Shown here piece after piece: positions 14,013 through 21,581 of a DNA stretch of 35,248 nt. The DNA comes from an uncultured Verrucomicrobia subdivision 3 bacterium (lineage in GTDB: Bacteria; Verrucomicrobiota; Verrucomicrobiia; Limisphaerales; UBA11358). Numbering within the stretch: the first letter of the stretch is position 1; every line of letters starts with the position of its first letter. The stretch lies in the NCBI GenBank assembly GCA_903827955.1, contig CAIKKJ010000073.1, positions 1 through 35,248 of the forward strand, written 5' to 3'. Both the position numbers and the translations under genes were made by a program. The notes below the pieces were generated by a model. That model had not been told where the DNA came from, did no database searches, and saw only the letters and a program-made list of their open reading frames with translations.

Positions 14013-16308
14013 ACAAGTTCACCGGATCAACATCCACCGCCATGGTTACGTCGTCCGGCAGCGTGAGCGTCTCCAGCATTTTTGCCAGCGACTGACTCAA
14101 GCGGCTCATCGCCCGCGTGCGCAGCATGATCTGATAACGGTAATAATTTTCCGCGCGCAGCAACGGCGCGGGCGACGGCCCGGCGATGATTAGATCACGC
14201 AATGGGGGTTTTGTTTTCTGGTGGGGCGAGACTCCCGGCGAGCCGGCACTCATATTTTCAAAGAGGCTCGCGGGGACGCTCGCCCCACCAGTAAAGGGTT
14301 GTTTTAATTTTTTCTCCAGCTCACGCTTCAAGTGGTCAGCGGAAAATTTTACTTTTTCTTCGCTGCGACCTTTGAGCGTGAGCAACGCCACGCGGCTGAA
14401 TGGCGGATATTTTAATTGTCCGCGAAACTCCAGCTCCTGCTCGTAGAAACCCACGAAGTCATGCCGCCGCGCAAATTGGATCGCCGGATGAAACGGCGTG
14501 AACGCCTGCACAAAGACTTCGCCCTCCACATCGCCGCGACCGGCGCGACCGGCGACTTGCGTGAGCAGTTGGAAGGTGCGTTCACCCGCGCGAAAATCCG
14601 GCTGATGCAGCGCCATGTCGGCGTAAATAATTCCCACGAGCGTGACGTTCGGAAAATGCAGCCCCTTCGCGATCATCTGCGTGCCGATGAGGATGTCTAT
14701 TTTCCCATTCCGAAATTCACCCAGCACGTTGCGGTAATCTTCCTTCCGCTTCATTACGTCCGCGTCCATGCGCTTGACCCGCGCGTGCGGAAAAAGTTTT
14801 CCCAAGATGTCCTCAACTTTTTGTGTGCCCGTGCCGGCGAAACGAATTGCGGGATTTCTGCACTTCTCATTCGGGCAGACGTTCGGCACGCGCTCGCTAT
14901 GACCGCAGATGTGGCAGGAAAGTTTTTGCTCCGGGCGATGATACGTCAGCGTGATGCTGCAGTTCGGACATTCGCAAACGTAACCGCACTTGGGGCATTG
15001 CAGCGAAGTCGAGTAGCCGCGCCGGTTGAGAAATAAAATCGTCTGCTCCTTGCGCTCCAGCCGTTGCGTGATGGCCTCTTTCAACTGCGGCGAAAAAATC
15101 GGCGGGCCTTTGCCATCGCGCGCCGTCTGTCGCATATCCACGACGCGGACGTGTGGCATCTTCTGGTTATCCACGCGTTCCGGCAAATCGAGCAGCGTGA
15201 ACTTGCCTTGCTTGCAGTTGTAAAAACTTTCCAGCGACGGCGTGGCCGAGCCGAGCACGACGACCGCACCCTCCATCTGCCCGCGCATCACGGCGACATC
15301 GCGCGCGTGGTAGCGCGGAGTTTCCTCCTGCTTGTAAGTGGATTCGTGTTCCTCATCCACGATGATAAGGCCCAGCGGTTCGACCGGCGCGAAAATCGCC
15401 GAACGTGCACCGATGACGATGCGCGCCCTGCCCTGACGAATCTTGTGCCATTCATCATGCCGCTCGCCCGCGCTCAAATGCGAATGGAGCACGGCGACGA
15501 GCGTCTGCAATTTTCCCGAACTGAACCGCGCCTTGAACCGCTCGACGGTCTGCGGCGTCAGCGCAATTTCCGGCACGAGCACAATTGCGCCCTTCCCCTG
15601 CTCCAGTGCGTGCGCGATGGCTTGGAGATAAATCTCCGTCTTGCCCGAGCCGGTGACGCCATGTAAAAGAAAAGTCCCGCCCTTCGCTGACTTGATTTTT
15701 TCCAGCGCCACGGCTTGCGCGGGATTTACGATGAGCGGTTGCGAGGCGAGGATGGTCTCGTTGGCGTAAGGATCGCGTTCGGAAATTTCAATCGTGATGC
15801 TCACCAAGCCACGGTCTTCCAGTTTGCGAACGGTGGCGGTAGTCGTGGCGGCGAGCGCGACGAGTTCAGACAATAAAATTTCCCGGCGCTCCTCGACAAT
15901 GTTCCAGACATCCTGCTGGCGCTTGGGTAATTTGGGAAATTCCCCGCTCAACAGCAGCACACGCACGAGCAACCGCTCGCGCCAACTCGCGTCTTCCTTG
16001 CGCACGGCTTCGGGCAAAACACTTTTCAACGCCGTCTCCGGCGCGCAGCAGTAGTATTCACCAATCCACCGGGCAAGCTGCAAAACTTTTGGTGTCACGA
16101 GTGTTTGTGCGCCGATGACTTTGAGGATGGGTTTGAGATTGGCGTGACCGGATTCCTCCGCGATGGCGGTGACAACGCCGAGTATTTTCCGCGCGCCAAA
16201 CGGAACCTGCACGCGGCTGCCCACGTCCACCTGCGCGGTGAGCGCAGCGGGAATGGAATAATCAAACTCCTTCCGCAGCGCGATTTCCAGACTGACGCGG
16301 GCAATCAT
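14008..16308 (-). CDS. priA: Primosomal helicase PriA
   Basis: PriA is the replication-restart helicase that reloads the replisome at stalled forks. The 766-residue frame has the N-terminal DNA-binding domain, Walker A (GVTGSGKTE, about residue 217-225), DEEH box (VDEEH), motif III (VVLGSATPS), and the zinc-binding region (CPKCGY, CECPNC, CHICGH, CPNEKC: four Cys pairs). Motifs V and VI follow (GTQMIAKGLHFPNVTLV, QVAGRAGRG). It is somewhat longer than the E. coli protein (732 aa). About 25 residues (673-697) before the last domain are encoded by a palindromic repeat. It is last in the ruvC-ruvA-acyltransferase-priA run, 3 bases after the acyltransferase stop. Confidence 0.95.
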   Translation of the reverse strand: MIARVSLEIALRKEFDYSIPAALTAQVDVGSRVQVPFGARKILGVVTAIAEESGHANLKPILKVIGAQTLVTPKVLQLARWIGEYYCCAPETALKSVLPEAVRKEDASWRERLLVRVLLLSGEFPKLPKRQQDVWNIVEERREILLSELVALAATTTATVRKLEDRGLVSITIEISERDPYANETILASQPLIVNPAQAVALEKIKSAKGGTFLLHGVTGSGKTEIYLQAIAHALEQGKGAIVLVPEIALTPQTVERFKARFSSGKLQTLVAVLHSHLSAGERHDEWHKIRQGRARIVIGARSAIFAPVEPLGLIIVDEEHESTYKQEETPRYHARDVAVMRGQMEGAVVVLGSATPSLESFYNCKQGKFTLLDLPERVDNQKMPHVRVVDMRQTARDGKGPPIFSPQLKEAITQRLERKEQTILFLNRRGYSTSLQCPKCGYVCECPNCSITLTYHRPEQKLSCHICGHSERVPNVCPNEKCRNPAIRFAGTGTQKVEDILGKLFPHARVKRMDADVMKRKEDYRNVLGEFRNGKIDILIGTQMIAKGLHFPNVTLVGIIYADMALHQPDFRAGERTFQLLTQVAGRAGRGDVEGEVFVQAFTPFHPAIQFARRHDFVGFYEQELEFRGQLKYPPFSRVALLTLKGRSEEKVKFSADHLKRELEKKLKQPFTGGASVPASLFENMSAGSPGVSPHQKTKPPLRDLIIAGPSPAPLLRAENYYRYQIMLRTRAMSRLSQSLAKMLETLTLPDDVTMAVDVDPVNLS
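14218..14291. repeat. 74-bp palindromic element inside priA
   Basis: Perfect 13-bp outer arms (CTGGTGGGGCGAG at 14218-14230 and its reverse complement at 14279-14291) enclose imperfect inner arms built on GCGAGCC/GGCTCGC. A 74-base hairpin lies entirely within the priA reading frame, keeps it open and adds about 25 residues (G-G-A-S-V-P-A-S, then P-G-V-S-P-H-Q). It is REP/MITE-like. From memory, similar GGTGGGGCGAG palindromes are interspersed in Pedosphaera-type genomes. Confidence 0.85.
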
Positions 16309-16311
16309 TTT

Positions 16312-17022
16312 TTAATCACGCGTGATGGCGCGCAGTTCGGTTTCCACTGCCTGCCGCAATTTTTCGCGTTCAACTTCCGTGAGTTCACGTGGCACAAAAA
16401 AAACTTTTCCGACGAAGATTTCACAGCGCGCGAACGGCAGCGGGATTTGAAATTGATCCCAACTTTTCATCGCGACTTTCCAGTTTAGATGATACGACAC
16501 CGTCACGAGCGGCAGGCCGGTAACTTGCGCGAGCGTAATCGCGCCATCGGCCAAAACGTAGCGCGGGCCACGCGGGCCGTCCGGCGTGATGGCGAGGTCG
16601 TAGCCGCGTTGCGCGCAGGAGCTCAATTCCAGCAACGCCTGTGCACCGCGCCGACTGCTCGAACCGCGCACAGGCTGCACGCCGAAACAGGCAAAAATCG
16701 CGGAGAGCAACGCGCCGTCTTTGCTCGCGCTGACGAGGCCGGCCACGCCGGGCGCGGTGTGATGTGCGCGGCTGAATTTGAAATAAAGTTTCACGCAGAG
16801 CGCAAGCCGGTTGTGCCAGAAACAATAAATCGCCTGCTTCAAATCCGTGCGCGACAACAATCCGTGCGGGTCGTGCAGCCGGTAACGAATCGTAAGCGAC
16901 ACCAAGTTGACGGTGAGCCAGATCAAAAATGCCGCGAGCCGCTGATGCCATTTCGGCGCGTTGGGAACGACCACGCCGCTGCGCTTTTGGGCATTGGGCT
17001 TTGGGCTTTGGGCTTGCGACAT
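16312..17022 (-). CDS. DUF374 lysophospholipid acyltransferase-like protein
   Basis: The 236-residue protein matches the DUF374 branch of the LPLAT/HtrB-like acyltransferases. It has an N-terminal membrane helix (LAAFLIWLTVNLVSLTI), FWHNRLAL, VSASKDGALLSAIFACFG, the conserved RGSSSRRGAQAL and DLAITPDGPRGPRY blocks, and VTVSYHLNWKVAMKSWDQFQIPLPF. It probably acylates a lipid or lipid A-like acceptor at the inner membrane; the exact substrate is not shown. The first 14 codons are made of a 7-bp tandem repeat (GCCCAAA). It lies between ruvA (4-base gap) and priA (3-base gap), so it is cotranscribed with repair genes without an obvious functional link. Confidence 0.88.
   Translation of the reverse strand: MSQAQSPKPNAQKRSGVVVPNAPKWHQRLAAFLIWLTVNLVSLTIRYRLHDPHGLLSRTDLKQAIYCFWHNRLALCVKLYFKFSRAHHTAPGVAGLVSASKDGALLSAIFACFGVQPVRGSSSRRGAQALLELSSCAQRGYDLAITPDGPRGPRYVLADGAITLAQVTGLPLVTVSYHLNWKVAMKSWDQFQIPLPFARCEIFVGKVFFVPRELTEVEREKLRQAVETELRAITRD
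16986..17013 (-). repeat. Heptamer tandem repeat in the start of the acyltransferase gene
   Basis: Four consecutive 7-bp copies (TTTGGGC, one as ATTGGGC, on the plus strand) lie within codons 4-13 of the DUF374 gene. Because 7 is not a multiple of 3, loss or gain of one copy would shift the frame near the start. Confidence 0.85.
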
Positions 17023-17026
17023 CGGC

Positions 17027-17629
17027 TCAACCTTTTTTCAAACACGCGCGGACGAGTTGCTCCACAGACGCGGTTGCACCAAGCATCGTCTGCGCGGCAC
17101 GGACGGCGTCGTGCGCGTCCACCTGTTTGAAGCCCAGTGCCATGAGCGCGAGGATGGCGTCGTTGGTTTTCTGATCGTCGGGCGACAGCGAATGTTTCGC
17201 GCTCGCGGCTTCGAGTGCGCCAGCCGCGCCCATTTTATCGCGTAATTCCACGACGATGCGTTCGGCGGTTTTTTTGCCGACGCCGGAAATTTGCGAGAGC
17301 GATTTCACATCGCCATTCGCCACCGCGCCACGAAACGCGACGGCGTTCATGCCGCTCAAAATGTTCAGCGCCGTCTTCGGGCCGATGCCGCTGACGTGGT
17401 GGATAAGCAGGCGGAACAAATCGCGTTCGCCCGCCGTGGCGAAGCCATAGAGGATGTGCGCGTCTTCGCGGACGATGAGTTGCGTGAGCAGTTTCACCGG
17501 CTGGCCAGGCGCGGGAATTTTGTCGAACGACGACAGCGGAATCAGCACCTCGTAGCCAATGCCGTTCACGTCCACGACGACTTGCGTGGGCAGCGATTCG
17601 ATGAGTTTGCCTTGGAGAAAAGTAATCAT
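17027..17629 (-). CDS. ruvA: Holliday junction branch-migration protein RuvA
   Basis: RuvA is the DNA-binding subunit of the RuvAB branch-migration complex. From ATG 17629 it has 200 residues: an OB-fold domain (MITFLQGKLIES, VVVDVNGIGYEVLIP), two helix-hairpin-helix motifs (VSGIGPKTALNIL, ISGVGKKTAERIVVEL), a flexible linker, and the C-terminal domain III that contacts RuvB (NDAILALMALGFKQVDAHDAV). A TTG-started reading from 17659 would be encoded by repeat DNA and is rejected. No ruvB is seen in the window. The start is immediately preceded by an array of 10-bp repeats separating it from the small membrane-protein gene and ruvC. Confidence 0.95.
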   Translation of the reverse strand: MITFLQGKLIESLPTQVVVDVNGIGYEVLIPLSSFDKIPAPGQPVKLLTQLIVREDAHILYGFATAGERDLFRLLIHHVSGIGPKTALNILSGMNAVAFRGAVANGDVKSLSQISGVGKKTAERIVVELRDKMGAAGALEAASAKHSLSPDDQKTNDAILALMALGFKQVDAHDAVRAAQTMLGATASVEQLVRACLKKG

Positions 17630-17635
17630 ATACAA

Positions 17636-17663
17636 CCACGAATGGACACGGATGGACACGAAT
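17636..17663. repeat. Left array of 10-bp CACGAAT-type repeats
   Basis: CCACGAAT is followed by two GGACACGRAT units, beginning 6 bases before the ruvA start codon. It is the same family as, and in inverted orientation to, the array at 18191-18228. Confidence 0.9.
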
Positions 17664-17768
17664 AACCCGAAAATTCAAACCACTGCTGACTTGTGACGTA
17701 AACAGTAATAGCGGAAGCAACAGCGCCAACGGCGGCTGGTTTCGGCGTCTCGTTAAATAACAGCGTCA

Positions 17769-18143
17769 TCATGCCTTACAAAGCAGCGAATGGTTCATTG
17801 CAAGTATCACGCTAATTGCAACCGGTAAAAATCTGCCACGCGATAGTCGCGGAACAAAAAGGCACAAGATGAGCGTCGCTAGCAACAATAAAAACACTAT
17901 TCCCAAGATGGCACTGTCTCCGCGCCAATCAACCCACCAATGAACCGGCGTCAGAACGATGCTGATAAATGTGAAATAATACGCCAAACGCAGTGCTGAA
18001 ACTCCGCCAAATGAATAGCCCGAAAACTCTGAAGCCATGCTCCGAAAACCACTCAAACCAAAGCTGCAAATATAAGCAATCGCCCAAGCAAGAAGCCCGA
18101 GATACACCAGTATCATCAAGATGGGCAAAGTAATTTCGAGCAT
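17769..18143 (-). CDS. Small unknown membrane protein between ruvC and ruvA
   Basis: The 124-residue product contains four probable membrane helices: ITLPILMILVYLGLLAWAIAY, LRLAYYFTFISIVLTPVHWW, ILGIVFLLLLATLILCLFVP, and a weaker FLPVAISVILAMN. No family is recognised. The gene is AT-richer than ruvA and ruvC. It lies in a 527-base segment bounded on both sides by inverted arrays of the same 10-bp repeat, and it interrupts the normally adjacent ruvC and ruvA. A weak Shine-Dalgarno-like CAGGTAGG lies upstream of the ATG at 18143. It looks like cargo brought in with, or trapped between, repeat arrays. Confidence 0.65.
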   Translation of the reverse strand: MLEITLPILMILVYLGLLAWAIAYICSFGLSGFRSMASEFSGYSFGGVSALRLAYYFTFISIVLTPVHWWVDWRGDSAILGIVFLLLLATLILCLFVPRLSRGRFLPVAISVILAMNHSLLCKA

Positions 18144-18190
18144 AGCTGCGACCTACCTGTTGAATGAGCAGCCTTGCACAGCGTTCTCCA

Positions 18191-18228
18191 ATTCGTGTTC
18201 ATTCGTGTTCATTCGTGTTCATTCGTGG
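18191..18228. repeat. Right array of 10-bp ATTCGTGTTC repeats
   Basis: Three perfect ATTCGTGTTC copies plus a terminal ATTCGTGG end exactly at the base before the ruvC stop codon. It is the reverse complement of the type seen at 17636-17663, so the two arrays form inverted ends around the membrane-protein gene. Confidence 0.92.
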
Positions 18229-18801
18229 TTAAATTTTCTTCGGCGCGCTCAAACCCAGCCGCGATTTTTCCTGCGCGTGAACCAGCGCCAGTGCGAGCGC
18301 GTCCGCCGCATCAGGTTCCGGCAGCTCCGCGAGGTTCAGCATCCGCTGCACCATCTTGGCGACGGCAATTTTCTGTGCCGCGCCGTAGCCGACGATGGCC
18401 TGCTTAACTTTGCGCGTGGCGATTTCGTAAATTTCAATGCCGCTTTCCGCCACTGCCGCGAGCGCCGCGCCGCGCGCCTCGCCCATGATGATGGCGGTTT
18501 TCAAATTTTGCGCGAAGAAAATCCCTTCCACGACGCAGACGTCCGGCGGATTTTCCAGCAGCACATCGCGCAAGGTCTGCGAAATTTTAGCGAGGCAGCG
18601 CGAGCGTTCCCAGTCTTTCGGGCAGGCGATGGTTCCTTGCGCGAGCGTGGTGAAAATATTTTTCTCCACGCGGATGACGCCGTAACCCGTGCCGCGCAGC
18701 GAGGGGTCAACCCCAAGAATCGTTTGTGCGAGGCGGACCGAATGATTCGTAGAGGGCAGCGGCATTGCGCGCGGCGTCTTGCCGCCGAGGCGCGCTTGCA
18801 T
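18229..18801 (-). CDS. ruvC: Holliday junction resolvase RuvC
   Basis: RuvC cuts four-way junctions symmetrically. The core starts at TILGVDPSLRGTGYGVI (first catalytic Asp), continues with VCVVEGIFFAQN (Glu), then VKQAIVGYGAAQKIAVAKMV, and ends with EPDAADALALALVH (paired Asp). It is a complete RNase H-like resolvase. The start is uncertain: ATG 18801 gives 190 residues, ATG 18765 gives a shorter N-terminus, and GTG 18831 would add GISPAQFEQ. Readings further upstream run into the terminator of the DUF6600 gene. It is first gene of the minus-strand ruvC/ruvA/acyltransferase/priA cluster. The stop codon abuts the repeat array at 18191-18228. Confidence 0.92.
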   Translation of the reverse strand: MQARLGGKTPRAMPLPSTNHSVRLAQTILGVDPSLRGTGYGVIRVEKNIFTTLAQGTIACPKDWERSRCLAKISQTLRDVLLENPPDVCVVEGIFFAQNLKTAIIMGEARGAALAAVAESGIEIYEIATRKVKQAIVGYGAAQKIAVAKMVQRMLNLAELPEPDAADALALALVHAQEKSRLGLSAPKKI

Positions 18802-18872
18802 CTGCTCGAATTGTGCCGGAGAAATACCCACGCGGAAACTGTGCCAGCGCGGGCGAAACGGCAAAAGCAAAA

Positions 18873-18898
18873 ACGCCGTCGCGCGGTCGCGACGGCGT
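18873..18898 (-). terminator. Intrinsic terminator of the DUF6600 gene
   Basis: A perfect 11-bp stem (18873-18883 with 18888-18898, 4-base loop) lies 17 bases after the minus-strand stop at 18916. On the minus strand it is followed by TTTTTGCTTTT. It insulates ruvC from the upstream gene. Confidence 0.88.
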
Positions 18899-18915
18899 CG
18901 GTGTAAACGAACGGT

Positions 18916-20733
18916 TCAACGATCTTTTTTATCTTTATCAGAGTTGCGTTCGGAGTTGCGGCTGGAGCTGCGTTCAGATTCATGCGGCTGGCTGGCCGGC
19001 GGCGAGCTGTGCTGCACAGTTTCGACATGACTCTGATGCATTTCAACCGGCGCGGCGACCGGACGTTCATGCGTCTGACTGTGTTCAGGCATGGCAATCG
19101 GAGCGGGCGTGGTGAACTGCCGTTGCTCCACCGGCGGCGTTGAACGTTCAGCCATCACGGGGGCGGTGAAATGTGGCTGCGGTTGCTCGTGTGAACTGCG
19201 TGCATTTCTGAAACCGTCTTCCGTTTCGCCACGATCAAACTGCCGGTGGTTTTGAACCGGCGTGGGCGCGGTTGGGGATGTGGGCGTGACCGCGCTGACG
19301 ACCGGTGCTGGTTGCGCGTTCCAACGGTTTTCCGGCAACGGACGTTCGCGGTCATTGCGGCGGTTTTCGGATACCCCGGCGGTCGGCTGGTGGGAAATGA
19401 ACACCGAGCCGCCGGAGTTTTGCGGAGCGGCTTCGACGTTCTGGCGGCGGCCGGCATCATTGTTTTCACCGGAACGTAAAACCGGCAACGGCCGGGGCTG
19501 ACGTTCACCGCGTGAAAAATTTCCATTGTCGACACGACCAGCATTGTCGCGTTGGGCTGGCTGGTTGCCGGCAACAGCATGCTGGCCGGAATCGCCATTG
19601 CCATTCGGACGCAAAACGGGCAGCGGATGCGCCGGGCGTTCGTTGCGATTGTCCACCGAATCATGACGGCCCGGACGGTCGCCGTCATTGCCACGCCAAC
19701 CATGGCGGCCGGCGTTGGGCAGCGTGCTGACCTGCACGGGCTGGATGAGATGATGATTGCCGCTGCCGACCTGCGTGATGGCGATGCCGTTGTTCACGAT
19801 GGTCGTGTTGTGGATGTTGTAATTGTTGATGACGGTGGTGTGGTTGAAAATTTGCGTGACGCGTTCCGGTTCCGGGCAATACCGGCGCGGGTGGTGATCG
19901 CAAAAATGTTCCGATGAGACGAACGTGAAACAGCTCGCCTCCAGTTCGAAATCAAATGCCACCGACACATTCGCACCGCGATAGCAAAAGCCGATGCCGG
20001 GACGATATACGGCCAACGGCGGCAGCGGCGCCCAGCCGCAGTAATCGCCACCCGAACGCCAAGTCACCCACGACGGCGCCCATTCGGTATCCGGATACCA
20101 GCACCAGCCCAAGTGCGAATGATGGAACCAGCGACCGTAGTGAAACGTCACGCCCCACGAATAATCCGAGTCCCAATACCAGCCGCAATCAGTGTAGACC
20201 CAGTGGCCACGGTCGCAATACGGCCGCCAGCCGGAATCATAAACCACCGTCGTCGGCCGCCAGCAACGGCCATAGCCTTCAACTTCAACCCAGGAGCCGT
20301 AGGGCGTAAGTGTGTCGTTAAAATAATCCACGGTGACGGGCGCGGCGGGTGCCGCAGTTTCGACGACGACAGGCGCGGGATTATTCACCACCGACTTGGC
20401 GGCGGCGTATAAAATTTTATCGCGGTTAAGCATCGCATTAATGATTTCCGCCGGCACACCAACATCGTTCAAGGCGATGATCTGATCCGCATCCAGACCA
20501 AACGCCGTGGTCGAGTTGGAAACAAAATTTTTGATCACGCCCAGCTCCACGCCAGCTTGGATGAGCTTGACGACTTGCGCCGTTGGACTATTCGGCGGAA
20601 TGCCCGGCGGCAGCGCATTTTCGGTTGCTGGTGGCGGGATGGGTTTTTCCTGCGCCAGGCTGACTGTGGCGGCGGCGGCGGCAATCGCCACCGCCAGAGC
20701 AATGAGAGTTTTGGTGTAAAAACGAGATTTCAT
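18916..20733 (-). CDS. Exported DUF6600-type Trp/Tyr-rich protein with long disordered tail
   Basis: The 605-residue protein has a signal peptide (residues 1-27, ending SLAQ) and a helical segment (about 45-110: TAQVVKLIQAGVELGVIKNFV). A Trp/Tyr/Gly-rich block (about 135-265: YFNDTLTPYGSWVEVEGYG, CDRGHWVYTDCGWYWDSDYSWG, WAPSWVTWRSGGDYCGWAPLPP) is the hallmark of DUF6600-like proteins. The rest is a 300-residue polar, Pro/Asn/Arg-rich tail with loosely repeated PLPVLRPNG/PLPVLRSGE motifs and a strongly charged end. The role is unknown. Export and cell-wall or surface location are inferred from the signal peptide and composition. It has its own terminator, so it is monocistronic. Confidence 0.85.
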   Translation of the reverse strand: MKSRFYTKTLIALAVAIAAAAATVSLAQEKPIPPPATENALPPGIPPNSPTAQVVKLIQAGVELGVIKNFVSNSTTAFGLDADQIIALNDVGVPAEIINAMLNRDKILYAAAKSVVNNPAPVVVETAAPAAPVTVDYFNDTLTPYGSWVEVEGYGRCWRPTTVVYDSGWRPYCDRGHWVYTDCGWYWDSDYSWGVTFHYGRWFHHSHLGWCWYPDTEWAPSWVTWRSGGDYCGWAPLPPLAVYRPGIGFCYRGANVSVAFDFELEASCFTFVSSEHFCDHHPRRYCPEPERVTQIFNHTTVINNYNIHNTTIVNNGIAITQVGSGNHHLIQPVQVSTLPNAGRHGWRGNDGDRPGRHDSVDNRNERPAHPLPVLRPNGNGDSGQHAVAGNQPAQRDNAGRVDNGNFSRGERQPRPLPVLRSGENNDAGRRQNVEAAPQNSGGSVFISHQPTAGVSENRRNDRERPLPENRWNAQPAPVVSAVTPTSPTAPTPVQNHRQFDRGETEDGFRNARSSHEQPQPHFTAPVMAERSTPPVEQRQFTTPAPIAMPEHSQTHERPVAAPVEMHQSHVETVQHSSPPASQPHESERSSSRNSERNSDKDKKDR

Positions 20734-20926
20734 ATTTTTGGTTGAGGTTGACGGTCAGTTAATGCAACAACGAATAGACTGGTAAGCTGCGCATACCGTT
20801 CAGCAGACTTACACATAAACCTATGGACAAGGCATTTAAAAATGTTTTAACCGATGAAACCAACGCCATTTGGGGCAGCAAAAATGAGCTTGCAAACGAC
20901 GATAAAAATCACGTGGGCTGAAAAAC

Positions 20927-20954
20927 TTGATAAATGCGGGCGGTGTTCTATTTT
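20927..20954 (+). promoter_or_regulatory. Orphan tRNA promoter (TTGATA - 16 - TATTTT)
   Basis: A sigma70-like -35 (TTGATA, 20927-20932) and -10 (TATTTT, 20949-20954) with 16-base spacing lie 16 bases before the tRNA-Arg 5' half at 20971. This is where the tRNA promoter should be on the uninterrupted chromosome. It now drives only the orphan half. Confidence 0.55.
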
Positions 20955-20970
20955 GCGCCCACGGTGGTTC

Positions 20971-21009
20971 GCTCCCATAGCTCAAATGGATAGAGCAGCG
21001 GTTTCCTAA
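20971..21009 (+). pseudogene. 5' half of tRNA-Arg(CCU), left attachment site
   Basis: These 39 bases are identical to 28743-28781, the first half of the complete tRNA-Arg. The match starts exactly at the tRNA 5' end and ends exactly at the last base of the anticodon loop (TTCCTAA). Sequence before and after differs between the two copies. This is the core direct repeat expected at the left end of a site-specifically integrated element, with the original chromosomal 5' half left here. Confidence 0.88.
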
Positions 21010-21015
21010 GTCTAG

Positions 21016-21297
21016 AAACGCGTCGTCACAAATCATCACATAGCTTCCACCATTGATTTAATTGGAGATTATCATCAGGCGTTTTCAGGCCGACTCTGGA
21101 ATCAGCGGAAAATTGCGCAGGTAGTATACAAAAGCAGTATCAAAAATCAGAGGATTGATACGAAACCGCTGCTCTATCTTGGCAAGAAAATCGGGCTAAA
21201 AGTTTCCCCGTTCGCGTTCACCTATTTGTCATCCGGCTTGCTGATTTGCAGGCCAAGCCAGTTGCCAAGCCGGAGAACGCTCACCCCCCATCAATGA
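21016..21297 (+). pseudogene. Open frame without start codon next to the left attachment site (possible gene remnant)
   Basis: The frame has 93 codons without a stop between TAG 21013 and TGA 21295, with plausible protein-like content (TIDLIGDYHQAF, LWNQRKIAQVVYKSSI, KPLLYLGKKIGLKVSPFAF). It has no ATG or GTG at its beginning. It could be a truncated gene at the element edge or chance. No family is recognised, and it overlaps the putative arm site. Confidence 0.25.
21123..21145 (+). repeat. Putative integrase arm-type site, left copy
   Basis: A 23-bp site matches 28668-28690 at 20 of 23 positions in the same orientation. Each copy contains a duplicated AGTAT..AAAA pattern, which suits a pair of binding sites for the integrase N-terminal domain. 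It lies 113 bases inside the left tRNA core. Confidence 0.6.
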
Positions 21298-21581
21298 CTG
21301 GTCGTGTCAAATTTGCCACCAGCACCGCGCCCATGTGACCCTTCGCGGAACTGGTTTCAAACCTGACACCACCAGGACAAATCTTGCGCGCATGAAAGCG
21401 GCCTGCTTATAGGGTGTTTATAGCCGCGAATGTTAGCGAATTGTTCTCCATCATAATTTCTTTGGAAAATTTCCTCGGGCCGAGGCGGACTGGTAAAAGC
21501 CAAGAAGGGAGTAGGCATGGTTACCATAACGGTGTAGAAAAAGAGTGGCGGGAAATCAATCGGGCTAAAAAGGGATAAATT

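Larger units (their letters stand above)
21010..21581. other. Left end of the element: attachment arm, decayed open frame, leader of the 984-aa gene
   Basis: No complete gene is seen. The stretch contains the 9-bp inverted repeat copy (21013-21021), the 23-bp arm-type site (21123-21145), an open frame without start (21016-21297), and a 13-bp direct repeat AATCGGGCTAAAA at 21189-21201 and 21558-21570. The second copy lies just before the ribosome binding site (AAAGGGAT) of the gene at 21582. Promoter elements are not clear. Confidence 0.5.

Noticed and set aside
17630..17659. N-terminal extension of RuvA from a TTG start
   Set aside because: The extra residues are translated from the 10-bp repeat array. 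The canonical RuvA start is ATG 17629.
18191..18228. Terminator of ruvC
   Set aside because: The array is a direct tandem repeat. It cannot fold on itself and lacks a T run on the relevant strand.
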